This document shows positions 56,158-64,000 of a stretch of 64,000 nt of DNA, piece after piece (within the stretch, counting starts at the first letter, position 1; the number at the start of each line of letters is the position of its first letter). The notes under the pieces were generated by a model, which did no database searches, was not told where the DNA came from, and saw only the letters and a list, made by a program, of their open reading frames with translations. Made by a program: the position numbers and the translations under genes. This DNA is from Pseudomonas sp. G34 (lineage in GTDB: Bacteria > Pseudomonadota > Gammaproteobacteria > Pseudomonadales > Pseudomonadaceae): contig NZ_JAVHZV010000029.1 in assembly GCF_031119625.1 (NCBI RefSeq), forward strand, positions 310,001-374,000, read 5' to 3'.

Positions 56158-56401
56158 GCTGCGCCCCAACTGCGAATGCTGCGACCGTGACCTGCCGCCC
56201 GACTCCCTGGAGGCACGTATCTGCTCGTTCGAATGCACCTATTGCAGCGAATGCGCCGATACCCACCTGCAGGGGCACTGCCCGAATTGCTCGGGGGAGC
56301 TGGTGCGTCGGCCGATCCGCCCGGCAGCCAAGCTGCCCGCCAATCCGCCCTCGACCTTGCGCGTGCTCCAGGCAGGAGGATGCCATGCTGCTGATGGGTA
56401 A
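56150..56401 (+). CDS. DUF1272 Cys-rich protein
   Basis: 83 residues from ATG 56150, overlapping the regulator by 8 bases and the MFS gene by 17. The first half is a Cys-rich zinc-binding-like unit: CECCDRDLP, ICSFECTYCSECADTHLQGHCPNCSGEL. This is the DUF1272 family; its function is unknown. The C-terminal 25 residues are a Pro/Ala tail. Double overlap with its neighbours suggests fixed stoichiometry or a shared task. Confidence 0.88.
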   Translation: MLELRPNCECCDRDLPPDSLEARICSFECTYCSECADTHLQGHCPNCSGELVRRPIRPAAKLPANPPSTLRVLQAGGCHAADG

Positions 56402-57545
56402 TCCTGCGCTGCTGATCCTGTTCCTCGCCCAGGGCCTGTACTGGAGCTGTTCGCTGATCGGCATCACCCTCACCGCGCTGATCGGCATGCAGCTGTCGCC
56501 CTACAACAGCCTGGCGACCCTGCCCCTGGCCTTGCTAGTGCTCGGCAACCTGCTGTCGACCCACCCGTTGTCGCTGTTCATGCAGCGCCATGGCCGCCGG
56601 CCGGGCCTGAGCCTGGGCGCTGCGGCCGGGATTGTCGGTGGGTTGATCAGCGCCCTGGGCGTCTGGCTGGGTGATTTCGTGCTGTTCTGCCTCGGTGCGC
56701 TGCCGATTGGGGTCTATCAGGCCTCCGCCATGTACTACCGCTTCGCCGCCCTGGAGACGGTGGACGACGCCCACAAGGGGCGCGCGGCGGCCTGGGTGAT
56801 CGCCGGCGGTATCTGCGCGGCGCTGATCGCCCCGAGCCTGACCCTCTGGGCGCGCAACGCACTGAGTACGCCTTTCGTGGGCGCCTATGTGCTGCTGGCC
56901 GTGCTGGCATTGTTTGGCCTGCTGCTGCTCAGCGCTCTGCGTGAGGGGGCGATCCCCGTGGCACCGCGTGGCGACTTGCTTGGTCTGCTGGCCCGCCCGG
57001 CGATTCGCTGTGCGCTGGCGGTGACCGCCATTGGCCATGGCCTGATGATTCTGGTGATGAACGCCACGCCGCTGGCCATGAGCTTCTGTGGCTTGCCGCT
57101 GGAAAGCGCCGCGCAGGTGATCCAGTGGCACATGCTGGGCATGTTCCTGCCCGCGCTGATTGCCGGCCCGTTGGTGGATCGCCTGGGCAGCAAGCCGGTG
57201 GCGATGCTGGGTATCGGGCTGCTGGGCGGCAGTGCGCTGGTCGGGTTGAGCGGCCAGTCTCAGGCCTATTTCCTGATTTCCTCGCTGCTGCTGGGGATCG
57301 GCTGGAACCTGATGCTGGTGGCCGGCACCACCCTGTTGGCCAGCGCCCATGAGCCAGCCGAACGTGGCAAGGCCCAAGGGCTGATGGAACTGGCCAATGG
57401 CAGCGTCGCGGCCTGCGCCGCCTTCGCGTCCGGGGCACTGATCACTGGCCTGGGCTGGTTTCAGGTCAACCTGGCCATGCTGCCGTTGCTGGCGATTGCA
57501 CTCGTAGCGGTGCTGGCAAGGGCCAGAACCCCGCTAGCGCACTAG
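56385..57545 (+). CDS. MFS transporter
   Basis: 386 residues, 12 predicted helices, from ATG 56385 with AGGAGG five bases upstream; an ATG three codons on is also possible. Typical features: helices 1-6 ending at LLLLSALREGAIPVAP, a short cytoplasmic loop, then six more with IAGPLVDRLGSKPVAMLGIG, the MFS motif A-like loop between helices 8 and 9. Substrate unknown; the co-encoded regulator suggests an inducible drug or metabolite. The stop codon overlaps that of the convergent cyclase gene within the palindrome CTAG. Confidence 0.85.
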   Translation: MLLMGNPALLILFLAQGLYWSCSLIGITLTALIGMQLSPYNSLATLPLALLVLGNLLSTHPLSLFMQRHGRRPGLSLGAAAGIVGGLISALGVWLGDFVLFCLGALPIGVYQASAMYYRFAALETVDDAHKGRAAAWVIAGGICAALIAPSLTLWARNALSTPFVGAYVLLAVLALFGLLLLSALREGAIPVAPRGDLLGLLARPAIRCALAVTAIGHGLMILVMNATPLAMSFCGLPLESAAQVIQWHMLGMFLPALIAGPLVDRLGSKPVAMLGIGLLGGSALVGLSGQSQAYFLISSLLLGIGWNLMLVAGTTLLASAHEPAERGKAQGLMELANGSVAACAAFASGALITGLGWFQVNLAMLPLLAIALVAVLARARTPLAH

Positions 57546-58498
57546 ATGCCGAACACCGTCACCTGATTACGACCATTGCGCTTGGAGTTGTACAGCGCCT
57601 GATCGGCCCACTGGATGACCTGCTGATGATCATGGCTGGGCTCGCTCAGGTCGGCCACGCCAAGGCTGATGGTGAAGGGAATCACCTGTCCGTCGTGGCT
57701 GACCTGCAGGCGCTCGACGATCAGCCGCAGGCGTTCGGCGAACACCCGCCCACCGGCTGCATCCACATCCGGCAGCAACACCACGAACTCCTCACCGCCG
57801 TAGCGCCCGGCGATGTCGGTATCGCGCAACTGCTCGCGCAGCACCTTGGCCACGCTCTGGATCACCGTGTCACCGGCCTGGTGGCCATAGGTGTCGTTGA
57901 CCTTCTTGAAGTGGTCGATATCGAAGATCACCAGGGCCGCACTGCTGCCGTAGCGACGATGGCGGGCATGCTCACGCTTGAGTTCCTCTTCCCAGTGGCC
58001 GCGATTATTCAGCCCGGTGAGCCGGTCGGTACGCGAGAGATGCTTGAACTGGTCGCTCATGGCCTGCAACTGACGCTTGTTGACCGCGACGCCCGTCACG
58101 TCATAGATGATCACGCACAGGTGCTCGATCCTGCTGTTGGTGGCCACCAGCGGCAGGATGGTGGTGTTCTGGTACATGAAGTCTTCCAGGCCGGTGATCG
58201 GCTGGTAGTTCTTGAAGCGCACCAGGTACGGTCGCTGCTCCCAGATGGTGAAGGCCGGCGTGCCCAGGGTGACGACGTGTTCCACCTTGTTGCGGAACCA
58301 GACTTCATCGACCTCGGGAAACAGCTCGAAGAACGAACGCTCGGCGGCGTCGCGCGCGGTGCGCCCGGAGTGGTTCTCCATGAAGCTGTTCCACACCTCC
58401 ACGCGGTACTGGCGGTCGAGCACCACCACACCGACATCGATGCTCTGCACGATGGCCAGCAACCAGTGGAAGTCGTTTAAATCCATGCTCTCGGCCAT
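57542..58498 (-). CDS. PAS-GGDEF diguanylate cyclase
   Basis: 318 residues, cytoplasmic. A PAS domain (about 10-135, with VGVVVLDRQYRVEVWNSFMENHSG) and a GGDEF domain from about 155 with LTGLNNRGHWEEEL, FDIDHFKKVNDTYGHQAGD and the active motif G234-G-E-E-F238. The inhibitory site R225-D-T-D228 is present, so product feedback is expected. It should make c-di-GMP. It starts 5 bases after the receiver-CheC gene and is probably its output partner. Confidence 0.93.
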   Translation of the reverse strand: MAESMDLNDFHWLLAIVQSIDVGVVVLDRQYRVEVWNSFMENHSGRTARDAAERSFFELFPEVDEVWFRNKVEHVVTLGTPAFTIWEQRPYLVRFKNYQPITGLEDFMYQNTTILPLVATNSRIEHLCVIIYDVTGVAVNKRQLQAMSDQFKHLSRTDRLTGLNNRGHWEEELKREHARHRRYGSSAALVIFDIDHFKKVNDTYGHQAGDTVIQSVAKVLREQLRDTDIAGRYGGEEFVVLLPDVDAAGGRVFAERLRLIVERLQVSHDGQVIPFTISLGVADLSEPSHDHQQVIQWADQALYNSKRNGRNQVTVFGI

Positions 58499-58503
58499 GG
58501 GGC

Positions 58504-59496
58504 TTATTCCATCAAATAGGCGAGTTTGTCGGTCAGCAGCGACACCGAATCCTCGGTGAACAGCAGCAGCAGGTCGAAGTGGATGTCATGCCCTTCGATG
58601 CTGTAGCTCACCTCGACCGCCAGGGTCTTGCGCCAGCGCTGGCTGTTGATGCGAATCAGCTCGTCGATGGAGGCGTGCTCGCCGAGAATCTGCGGGTGGC
58701 CCTGGGAGAAGCTCACGTCGAGCTGCTCGGCGATGCCGCTCAGGCACGCGCCGATGAGGATGCTGGACATGTCTAGGAGCATTTCCATGGACGAATGATT
58801 GTGCTGCTGCCACTGCATGAGCCTGGCCATGTCGGCCACTTCGGAGTCGTGGAAGATCAGCAGCGCCTCGCCGGCGATGCCCTCGCCGATATAGCCCTGG
58901 CATACGGCGGTCAGGCCGTCGCCACGCTGGGCGTCGGCCAGGGCCATGTGCAGCTCGCTGACCTCGAGAATGTTGACGTTGGGGATCGGCAGCTGCACGA
59001 AGACCCCGAGCACCCTGGCCAGCAGCGCGGCCGCACGGCCCATGGCGACGTTGACCACCTCGCGGAAGGCATCGCGGAACGACACCTTGGGCTCGGGCAA
59101 GGTCGTCGTGGTCGCCGCTTCGGCGACGCGCAGAAAACCGAGTTGATCCAGGGTCTGGCGTAGCAGCTCGGGGTCGGCGGGCTTTTTCAGGAATGCCAGG
59201 GCGCCGAGTTCCTTGACGCGGCGAATTGCCTCCTCCTGCACGTCACCCGACACCACGATGACGTTCTGCGCACGGCCCTCGGCCTTCAGCGCCGCGAGCA
59301 CGCCGTAGCCATCGAGCACCGGCATGGTCAGGTCGAGCAGTAGGAGATCGAAGTGCGCGGCACGCAGTTGCTCCAGCGCTTCCTCGCCGTTGGCGGCCTG
59401 GCTGACGGTTACCGGCCAGTCGGCAGGCAAGGCGCGCAGCAACTGCTTGCGGGCCATGTTGGAGTCATCGCAGACGAGAAGAGATGCTGTCGGCAT
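58504..59496 (-). CDS. Response regulator with CheC-type phosphatase domain
   Basis: 330 residues. Receiver domain 1-125 with D10/D11, phosphoacceptor D55 (LLLLDLTMPV) and the Lys of FLKKPAD. A CheC/CheX-like domain fills 140-330. The first active-site helix is intact (E146-x2-N149 in FREVVNVAMG); the second, MEMLLDMSSILIGACLSG, has Asp and Ser (D242, S245) where ExxN is expected, so only one phosphatase centre seems functional. No kinase gene is adjacent. It is first in a two-gene unit with a diguanylate cyclase. Confidence 0.88.
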   Translation of the reverse strand: MPTASLLVCDDSNMARKQLLRALPADWPVTVSQAANGEEALEQLRAAHFDLLLLDLTMPVLDGYGVLAALKAEGRAQNVIVVSGDVQEEAIRRVKELGALAFLKKPADPELLRQTLDQLGFLRVAEAATTTTLPEPKVSFRDAFREVVNVAMGRAAALLARVLGVFVQLPIPNVNILEVSELHMALADAQRGDGLTAVCQGYIGEGIAGEALLIFHDSEVADMARLMQWQQHNHSSMEMLLDMSSILIGACLSGIAEQLDVSFSQGHPQILGEHASIDELIRINSQRWRKTLAVEVSYSIEGHDIHFDLLLLFTEDSVSLLTDKLAYLME

Positions 59497-59623
59497 CGAT
59501 ACGCCTCAAGAGGTGGGCCTGATCCGGCTTGGGCTACGGCGGGCATGCCGGCTGGGTGCGCTACTGACACTTATAGCAGAGCACCGGCACGCCTTCGGGT
59601 GTTTTCAATGCTTTAAAGCACAC

Positions 59624-59647
59624 AAGGCGACCGAAGTCGCCTTGTCA
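59624..59647 (-). terminator. Hairpin after nfuA
   Basis: A 10-bp perfect stem (ACAAGGCGAC with GTCGCCTTGT). On the minus transcript the loop reads TTCG, a very stable tetraloop. It lies 16 bases beyond the nfuA stop; the following T tract is short. Confidence 0.6.
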
Positions 59648-59662
59648 TTGCACTCACAGCAC

Positions 59663-60247
59663 TCAGTAATACGCGTTCTCGCGGTTGCTGTGATCGGTCA
59701 CGTCACGCACGCCCTTGAGCTGCGGAATACGCTCGAGCAGGGTTTTCTCGATACCCTCCTTGAGGGTCAGGTCGGCCTGGCCGCAGCCCTGGCAACCACC
59801 ACCGAACTGCAGCACGGCAATGCCCTCGTCGACCACGTCGATCAAGGTAACCTGGCCGCCATGGCTGGCCAGGCCGGGGTTGATCTCGGTCTGCAGGTAA
59901 TAGTTGATGCGCTCGTTGAGCGGGCTGTCTTCGTTGACCATCGGCACCTTGGCGTTCGGCGCCTTGATGGTCAGCTGGCCACCCATGCGGTCGGTGGCGT
60001 AGTCGACCACGGCGTCCTCGAGAAAGGGCTCGCTGACGGCATCGATCCAGGCGGTGAAACTGGCCAGGCCGATGGCCTGGTCTTCGGGCTTCTGCTCGCC
60101 CGGTTTGCAATAGGCGATGCAGGTTTCCGCGTACTGGGTACCGGGCTGGGTGATGAATACACGAATGCCGATGCCCGGCGTGTTCTGCTTGTTCAGCAGG
60201 TCGGCCAGGTAATCATGGGCGGCATCGGTAATGGTAATAGTGCTCAT
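59663..60247 (-). CDS. nfuA: Fe/S biogenesis protein NfuA
   Basis: 194 residues. An N-terminal A-type-like domain (1-95, without all three A-type cysteines) and a C-terminal Nfu domain with C152-x2-C155 in FGGGCQGCGQADLTLKEGIEKTL. The dimer holds one [4Fe-4S] cluster and passes it to target enzymes, mainly under oxidative or iron stress. GAGG upstream of ATG 60247. Confidence 0.96.
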   Translation of the reverse strand: MSTITITDAAHDYLADLLNKQNTPGIGIRVFITQPGTQYAETCIAYCKPGEQKPEDQAIGLASFTAWIDAVSEPFLEDAVVDYATDRMGGQLTIKAPNAKVPMVNEDSPLNERINYYLQTEINPGLASHGGQVTLIDVVDEGIAVLQFGGGCQGCGQADLTLKEGIEKTLLERIPQLKGVRDVTDHSNRENAYY

Positions 60248-60317
60248 GGCAACTCCTCACGGTCATGGGCGCAGTGTACGCCAAATGACCGTCGCGAATA
60301 AAGTCCTACTATTTTAC

Positions 60318-61337
60318 TCAGGATAAAGCCTGCAGCCGCCCGCCGGCTTGTCGCTCGTTCAACCATGCCTTGGCACGAACGAAAAAACGCTTCTCGATCA
60401 GCTCGTAGCTACCCCACGAGGCCAGGGCGATCAGTGGCATGCAGGCGACGATCACCACATAGGGGTTCAGATCCAGGCTGGCCTGCAGGTACCAGCCCAG
60501 GGACAGGATGATCACGTGCAACAGATACACCGAATACGAGCAGTCGCCCATGCGGGCCAGCAGGCGGTTATCCTTGAACCAGGGCTCCATGGCGATGCAG
60601 GCGGCGACGATCAGCGCGCTTGGCACACCCCAGTGCAGCAGGCGCATGCTGTTGTCGAAGTGGTAGATGGCCAGCAGCGAAGCGGCGATCACCAGCAGCG
60701 GCAGCCACAGCCCCTGCCGAATCCAGCCACGGCTGTAGACCATGCCCAGCAGCACCCCGAACAGGAACTCGTAGACGATGCTGTTGCGGTAGAAGTTGCT
60801 CAGCCAGGGCTGGGTGGCCAGCAGGCCGAAAATCATCAGCATCACCGCCACGAAAACCAGCCGCAGGCGCTGCGGCACCACGAAGGCCAGGGCGAACAGC
60901 AGGTAGAAGAACATCTCGTAGTTCAGCGTCCAACCGACGTTGAGGGTCGGATAGAGGCCAAAACCCGCGGGATTTTCTGCGGGAATGAACAGCAGCGAAA
61001 GCATCAGGTGATGGAAGTCGAATGCCTGGGTCGGCATCACCGGATTGGCGAAGGCGATGATCAGTGCGGCGATCAACGAATACAGCCAGTAGGCCGGCAC
61101 GATGCGCAGGGCGCGGTTGAGCATGAAGCGCCACGGGGTGATGGTCTTGCCCTGGGTCGACAGGTAGATGACCAGACCGCTGATGACGAAGAAAATGTCG
61201 ACGCCCACGGCGCCCTTGTCGGAAAACAGATGGCCCATGAAGCTTTCGGCCTTGAAATCGAAAAACACCTGCATGACATGGTGAAAGACCACAACCCAGG
61301 CTGCCAATGCCCGGAGTGCCTGCACTGAAATCAGCAT
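60318..61337 (-). CDS. Acyltransferase 3 family membrane protein
   Basis: 339 residues from ATG 61337 (MLISVQALRALAAWVVVFHHV), with GAGGGAGAG upstream. About 10 helices; the family signatures are the first-helix RALAA...VVFHHVMQVFF with the catalytic His, GVDIFFVISGLVIYLS, and a Trp-rich VGWTLNYEMFFYLLFA. Such proteins O-acylate (often O-acetylate) extracellular sugars or lipids. No glycan genes flank it, so the target is unknown. It stands between nfuA and cti, which I recall as neighbours in PAO1, so it may be an insertion. Confidence 0.9.
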   Translation of the reverse strand: MLISVQALRALAAWVVVFHHVMQVFFDFKAESFMGHLFSDKGAVGVDIFFVISGLVIYLSTQGKTITPWRFMLNRALRIVPAYWLYSLIAALIIAFANPVMPTQAFDFHHLMLSLLFIPAENPAGFGLYPTLNVGWTLNYEMFFYLLFALAFVVPQRLRLVFVAVMLMIFGLLATQPWLSNFYRNSIVYEFLFGVLLGMVYSRGWIRQGLWLPLLVIAASLLAIYHFDNSMRLLHWGVPSALIVAACIAMEPWFKDNRLLARMGDCSYSVYLLHVIILSLGWYLQASLDLNPYVVIVACMPLIALASWGSYELIEKRFFVRAKAWLNERQAGGRLQALS

Positions 61338-61519
61338 AGAACCGCCACTCTCCCTCTCGTTGAAACCGATACGGGGCAGCCCTGAGTAAAGGGCTGCCAC
61401 AGCGTCCGACCGCAGTAGCGGGAGAAAGATCGGACGAATTGGCCAAGCGCGGCGCGCCGGCCTGTGGCACTCGCCCCTTGCACATCACGCCACGCCGTTG
61501 AAATGCCGGCGCGACGGCT

Positions 61520-63796
61520 CTAGAGGTTCTGGTAGCGGTTCATATCCAACACACCGGCTTCCAGCGGATCATGCTCGCGGATGTGCGCCGTCAGGTCGTG
61601 GAAGTACTGCCAGAACTGTGGATGGGTACGGCGAATGCCCCAGCGCTCGACGATCCTTTCGAAGGCGCCGGCATCGCGGGCCTGCTCCATGGCCGCCACG
61701 AAGTCCGACACTTGGGCCGCCGGCATCGAGAACATGAAGTTCGGGTAGCTGGTCATCACCTCCGGGTAGAGCGTCAGGGTGTCGAGGTCGGCCTGGTAAC
61801 GCAGCTCCTCGCCGAGCATGAACGCCACATTGCTGTGGGCACGATTGCGCAGCAGGCTGTAGATCTCGCGGCGCCCGCCCCCCTCGACCCGCAAAAGCGT
61901 CGCTTCCGGCAGGCGATGAATCACCTTCAACTGCGCAGCGGGCTTGGATGCCAGGTGGCTCAGCGCCTGTTCGGCCTGGCGCAGATCGGCGGGCAGCCCG
62001 TCGCGGTAGCAATGCTCGCCGCCACAGCGATTGATCGGATCGGGCCGCGCATTGAGCGTGGCGAAGCGCTGCAGCAGTTGCTCGGCAAACTGGCGTTTCG
62101 GGTCGTCTTCGTTCAACGACAAGCCGCTCGGCGTCTTGCGATCGAGCGGCGAGTAATCCATCCACGCCTTGAGCTTGCCGCTGTACTGGTACCAGTCGCC
62201 AAAGATCGGCTTGCGCGCGTCGGCAGGCATCAGGCGCAGGAAGTTCTGTTCGGCGCCGTTGCGAATCAGGTCGAAGTACAGCCGGGTCTGCGCCTGATGC
62301 GAAACGTTACCGAACACATCGAAATTGACCACCAGCTGGTAGTAGGTGCGTTCCAGTAGCGGGTAGTCCATCCACCACAGGGTCTGCGGGATCTCGCCGA
62401 CCAGGCCCTTGCGCACCGAGGCACTGTCATACTGGCGGAAGACCGTTAACAGGGCGTTGTCGTTGCCACGCCAGATATCCGCCCACTGCGGCGCCGGCGC
62501 TTCGCTGTAACCTTCGGTGCGCAGCGCCTCGTAGGCATTGCGCTTGTCGCGGTAGCTGCGCCACAGGCCCAACAGGTCGCCGATTTCATCGAGCTGCCCA
62601 GGCATGGCCAGCAGCGGCGTGGCCTCACCGCGATAGGCCGGGTCGGTGATGTAAAGGTCGTGCTGGGGGTCCTGGAACAACACCCAGAAGTTGTCGCGAA
62701 TCACATCGGTGGCGATCTGCCCGCGGCACACCGGCCCGCGAATAAAGGTGCGCACGAAATACTCGGCGTTATCGAGCATGAACTGGTAGCGCGCCTGGGC
62801 CGGTATCGCCTCGAAGGTTTCGAACGGGTTGGAACGGTGCTGTACGCCATAGCCCGGCAGCGCACTCACCTGCCACTGACTGGCGAAAAACAGGCTTTTG
62901 ACCCGAGCCAGCTTCCTGGCGCTCAGCGGGTAGCTGATATGAGTCTTGTGCACGATCACGCCCTGGATCGGTATCAGCCGGTAATGGAAGGCAGTGCCGG
63001 GATCGTCATTGGGGCGCCGCGTGGCGATGATGTCCACCGGCTGACCGCTGGGCGTGCGCGAACGAACCAGTTGGAAGAAGTGCCCCGCATCGCCGCCCTC
63101 GAAGTCCAGATGAGCGAGAAACAGGTGCTCGTAGAGCCAGCGGCTGACCAGGCTTTGTTCGTTACCGGCGCCATTGAGAAACGCTTCCCACTGCGCGACC
63201 TGCCGGGCTTCGGCGGCGCTGGCCTGCAGCGGCTGCTGATCGACCGGCGCGCCTTGCTGCAGCCAACGCTGCACGGTCTGGTAATCCTGCTCGGTGAGGC
63301 CGGTCACTGCGAACGGCATGCCGGCCATGGGATTCTTGCCGGCGAAATCGGCAAACTCGCCGGGCAGCGCACATTGGTTGACCCGATCGATGCCGATGGC
63401 CAGGTCGTCTGGCAACTTGCTGTTGGCAGGCAACGGCGTGGCATGCCCCAACTCGAGCATGCGTGCCATCAGCGCCGCCTGGCCGCCCTGCTGGTCCAGC
63501 ACCGAATGGAAATCCTTGCGGCGCCAGGCCGGCGCGCCATGGGCATCCATGAACAACCGCGTGGTGTCCTGGGTATGGGTGCGCGTGCCGTCATACACCG
63601 TGGCCTTGCTGGCGCCCCGCTCGACACCCTCGCCGCTGCCCAGGTTGAGCTGGCAGGGCGCGTCGTAGCAGGCATGGCAGGCCACGCAGTTGTGGGTGAA
63701 GATCGGCTGGATATCGCGGCTGTAGGAAACGCTCTGCGCCATTGCCAGCGAACTGATAACGAACAGGCAAACACTCAATAACAGCCGACGGCACAT
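61520..63796 (-). CDS. cti: Fatty acid cis/trans isomerase
   Basis: 758 residues from ATG 63796, chosen because it gives a clean signal peptide (MCRRLLLSVCLFVISSLAMA) and has GGAAG upstream; earlier starts would bury it. The mature protein begins with a cytochrome c-type heme site, C37-V-A-C-H41, in PIFTHNCVACHACYDAPCQLNL. Cti is a periplasmic heme enzyme that converts cis to trans unsaturated fatty acids in membrane lipids as a rapid response to solvents and heat. The length is close to the 766 residues of the P. putida enzyme. Confidence 0.95.
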   Translation of the reverse strand: MCRRLLLSVCLFVISSLAMAQSVSYSRDIQPIFTHNCVACHACYDAPCQLNLGSGEGVERGASKATVYDGTRTHTQDTTRLFMDAHGAPAWRRKDFHSVLDQQGGQAALMARMLELGHATPLPANSKLPDDLAIGIDRVNQCALPGEFADFAGKNPMAGMPFAVTGLTEQDYQTVQRWLQQGAPVDQQPLQASAAEARQVAQWEAFLNGAGNEQSLVSRWLYEHLFLAHLDFEGGDAGHFFQLVRSRTPSGQPVDIIATRRPNDDPGTAFHYRLIPIQGVIVHKTHISYPLSARKLARVKSLFFASQWQVSALPGYGVQHRSNPFETFEAIPAQARYQFMLDNAEYFVRTFIRGPVCRGQIATDVIRDNFWVLFQDPQHDLYITDPAYRGEATPLLAMPGQLDEIGDLLGLWRSYRDKRNAYEALRTEGYSEAPAPQWADIWRGNDNALLTVFRQYDSASVRKGLVGEIPQTLWWMDYPLLERTYYQLVVNFDVFGNVSHQAQTRLYFDLIRNGAEQNFLRLMPADARKPIFGDWYQYSGKLKAWMDYSPLDRKTPSGLSLNEDDPKRQFAEQLLQRFATLNARPDPINRCGGEHCYRDGLPADLRQAEQALSHLASKPAAQLKVIHRLPEATLLRVEGGGRREIYSLLRNRAHSNVAFMLGEELRYQADLDTLTLYPEVMTSYPNFMFSMPAAQVSDFVAAMEQARDAGAFERIVERWGIRRTHPQFWQYFHDLTAHIREHDPLEAGVLDMNRYQNL

Positions 63797-63983
63797 GGTG
63801 GCACTTCCACGAAAATAGCCGCGCATTCTAGCCGTCTCGCCTGTGCTGTCGCTATGCCTGCATCGGTGTTTGCAGCCGCCGCAACATGAACATAATTCAT
63901 GCACAAGTGCGCGGCGCAGAAATGGCGTCAGGGTTTGTTATCATCTGCCGCCTTGTCGTAGTCTCCCGTTCAGAGCCTTTTCC

Positions 63984-64000
63984 ATGCCCCTGTCAGATCG
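63984..64000 (+). CDS. Start of a gene cut by the window edge, probably metH
   Basis: ATG 63984 opens a frame MPLSDR that runs off the right edge. It is divergent from cti, where I recall PAO1 carrying metH (B12-dependent methionine synthase) nearby; metH proteins often begin with a similar SDR stretch. Five codons cannot prove it. A TTATCAT -10-like element lies about 45 bases upstream. Confidence 0.4.

Noticed and set aside
63797..63983. S-adenosylhomocysteine or cobalamin riboswitch before the probable metH
   Set aside because: The gap is too short for a cobalamin aptamer plus promoter, and I cannot find the conserved core of either.

Overview
The window is a stretch of mostly core chromosome from a GC-rich gammaproteobacterium, almost certainly a Pseudomonas. 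The evidence is the gene order ftsK-lolA-rarA-crcB-serS, aat-bpt-infA, clpS-clpA, the monomeric isocitrate dehydrogenase, the long (531-residue) isocitrate lyase beside a full nuoA-N operon with fused nuoCD, and the periplasmic cis/trans fatty acid isomerase. I cannot name the species. I see no tRNA, rRNA, CRISPR array, insertion sequence or prophage.

Layout. 1-4.3 kb: the tail of a DsbB-type gene, a glycosyltransferase, an orphan TRAP binding protein, and cysG on the minus strand. 4.4-10.4 kb: a minus-strand run ftsK-lolA-rarA-crcB-serS with very short gaps or overlaps. 10.7-13.5 kb: trxB, the N-end-rule transferases aat and bpt, and infA. 13.6-16.8 kb: clpS-clpA (which degrades the N-degron substrates made by aat/bpt) divergent from cspD. 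17.1-23.2 kb: idh, a NudJ-type Nudix gene, mnmA-hflD and purB. 23.3-26.4 kb: the RoxA-type ribosomal oxygenase, a GNAT protein, an unassigned protein and a small secretin-like exported protein. 26.4-28.4 kb: aceA with a long leader. 28.8-43.8 kb: the nuoA-N operon for NADH dehydrogenase I.

44-53 kb: an AI-2E-family permease, a Cache-type chemoreceptor (probably the malate receptor CtpM), an NhaC/YuiF-like antiporter with a hairpin-rich leader, an FMN reductase, and a four-gene operon of two PepSY proteins plus an OmpR-type regulator and sensor kinase; a patatin-like lipase is divergent from it. 53-64 kb: a small orphan gene in an AT-rich gap, a poxvirus-type topoisomerase IB, an overlapping set of GlxA-type regulator, DUF1272 protein and MFS transporter, a PAS-GGDEF cyclase paired with a receiver-CheC protein, nfuA, an acyltransferase, cti, and at the very edge what is probably the start of metH.

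Metabolically, idh and aceA stand on either side of the isocitrate branch point (TCA cycle versus glyoxylate shunt) and nuo takes the NADH. From memory of P. aeruginosa PAO1, 3-52 kb follows the PA2611-PA2659 order and 55-64 kb follows the PA1843-PA1851 order, so a rearrangement junction probably lies near 52-55 kb. I did not find an obviously new multi-gene system. The best leads are noncoding or small: the aceA leader RNA, a 58-codon reading frame between a promoter-like site and idh, the hairpin leader of the antiporter, and several well-formed dyads upstream of uncharacterised genes.
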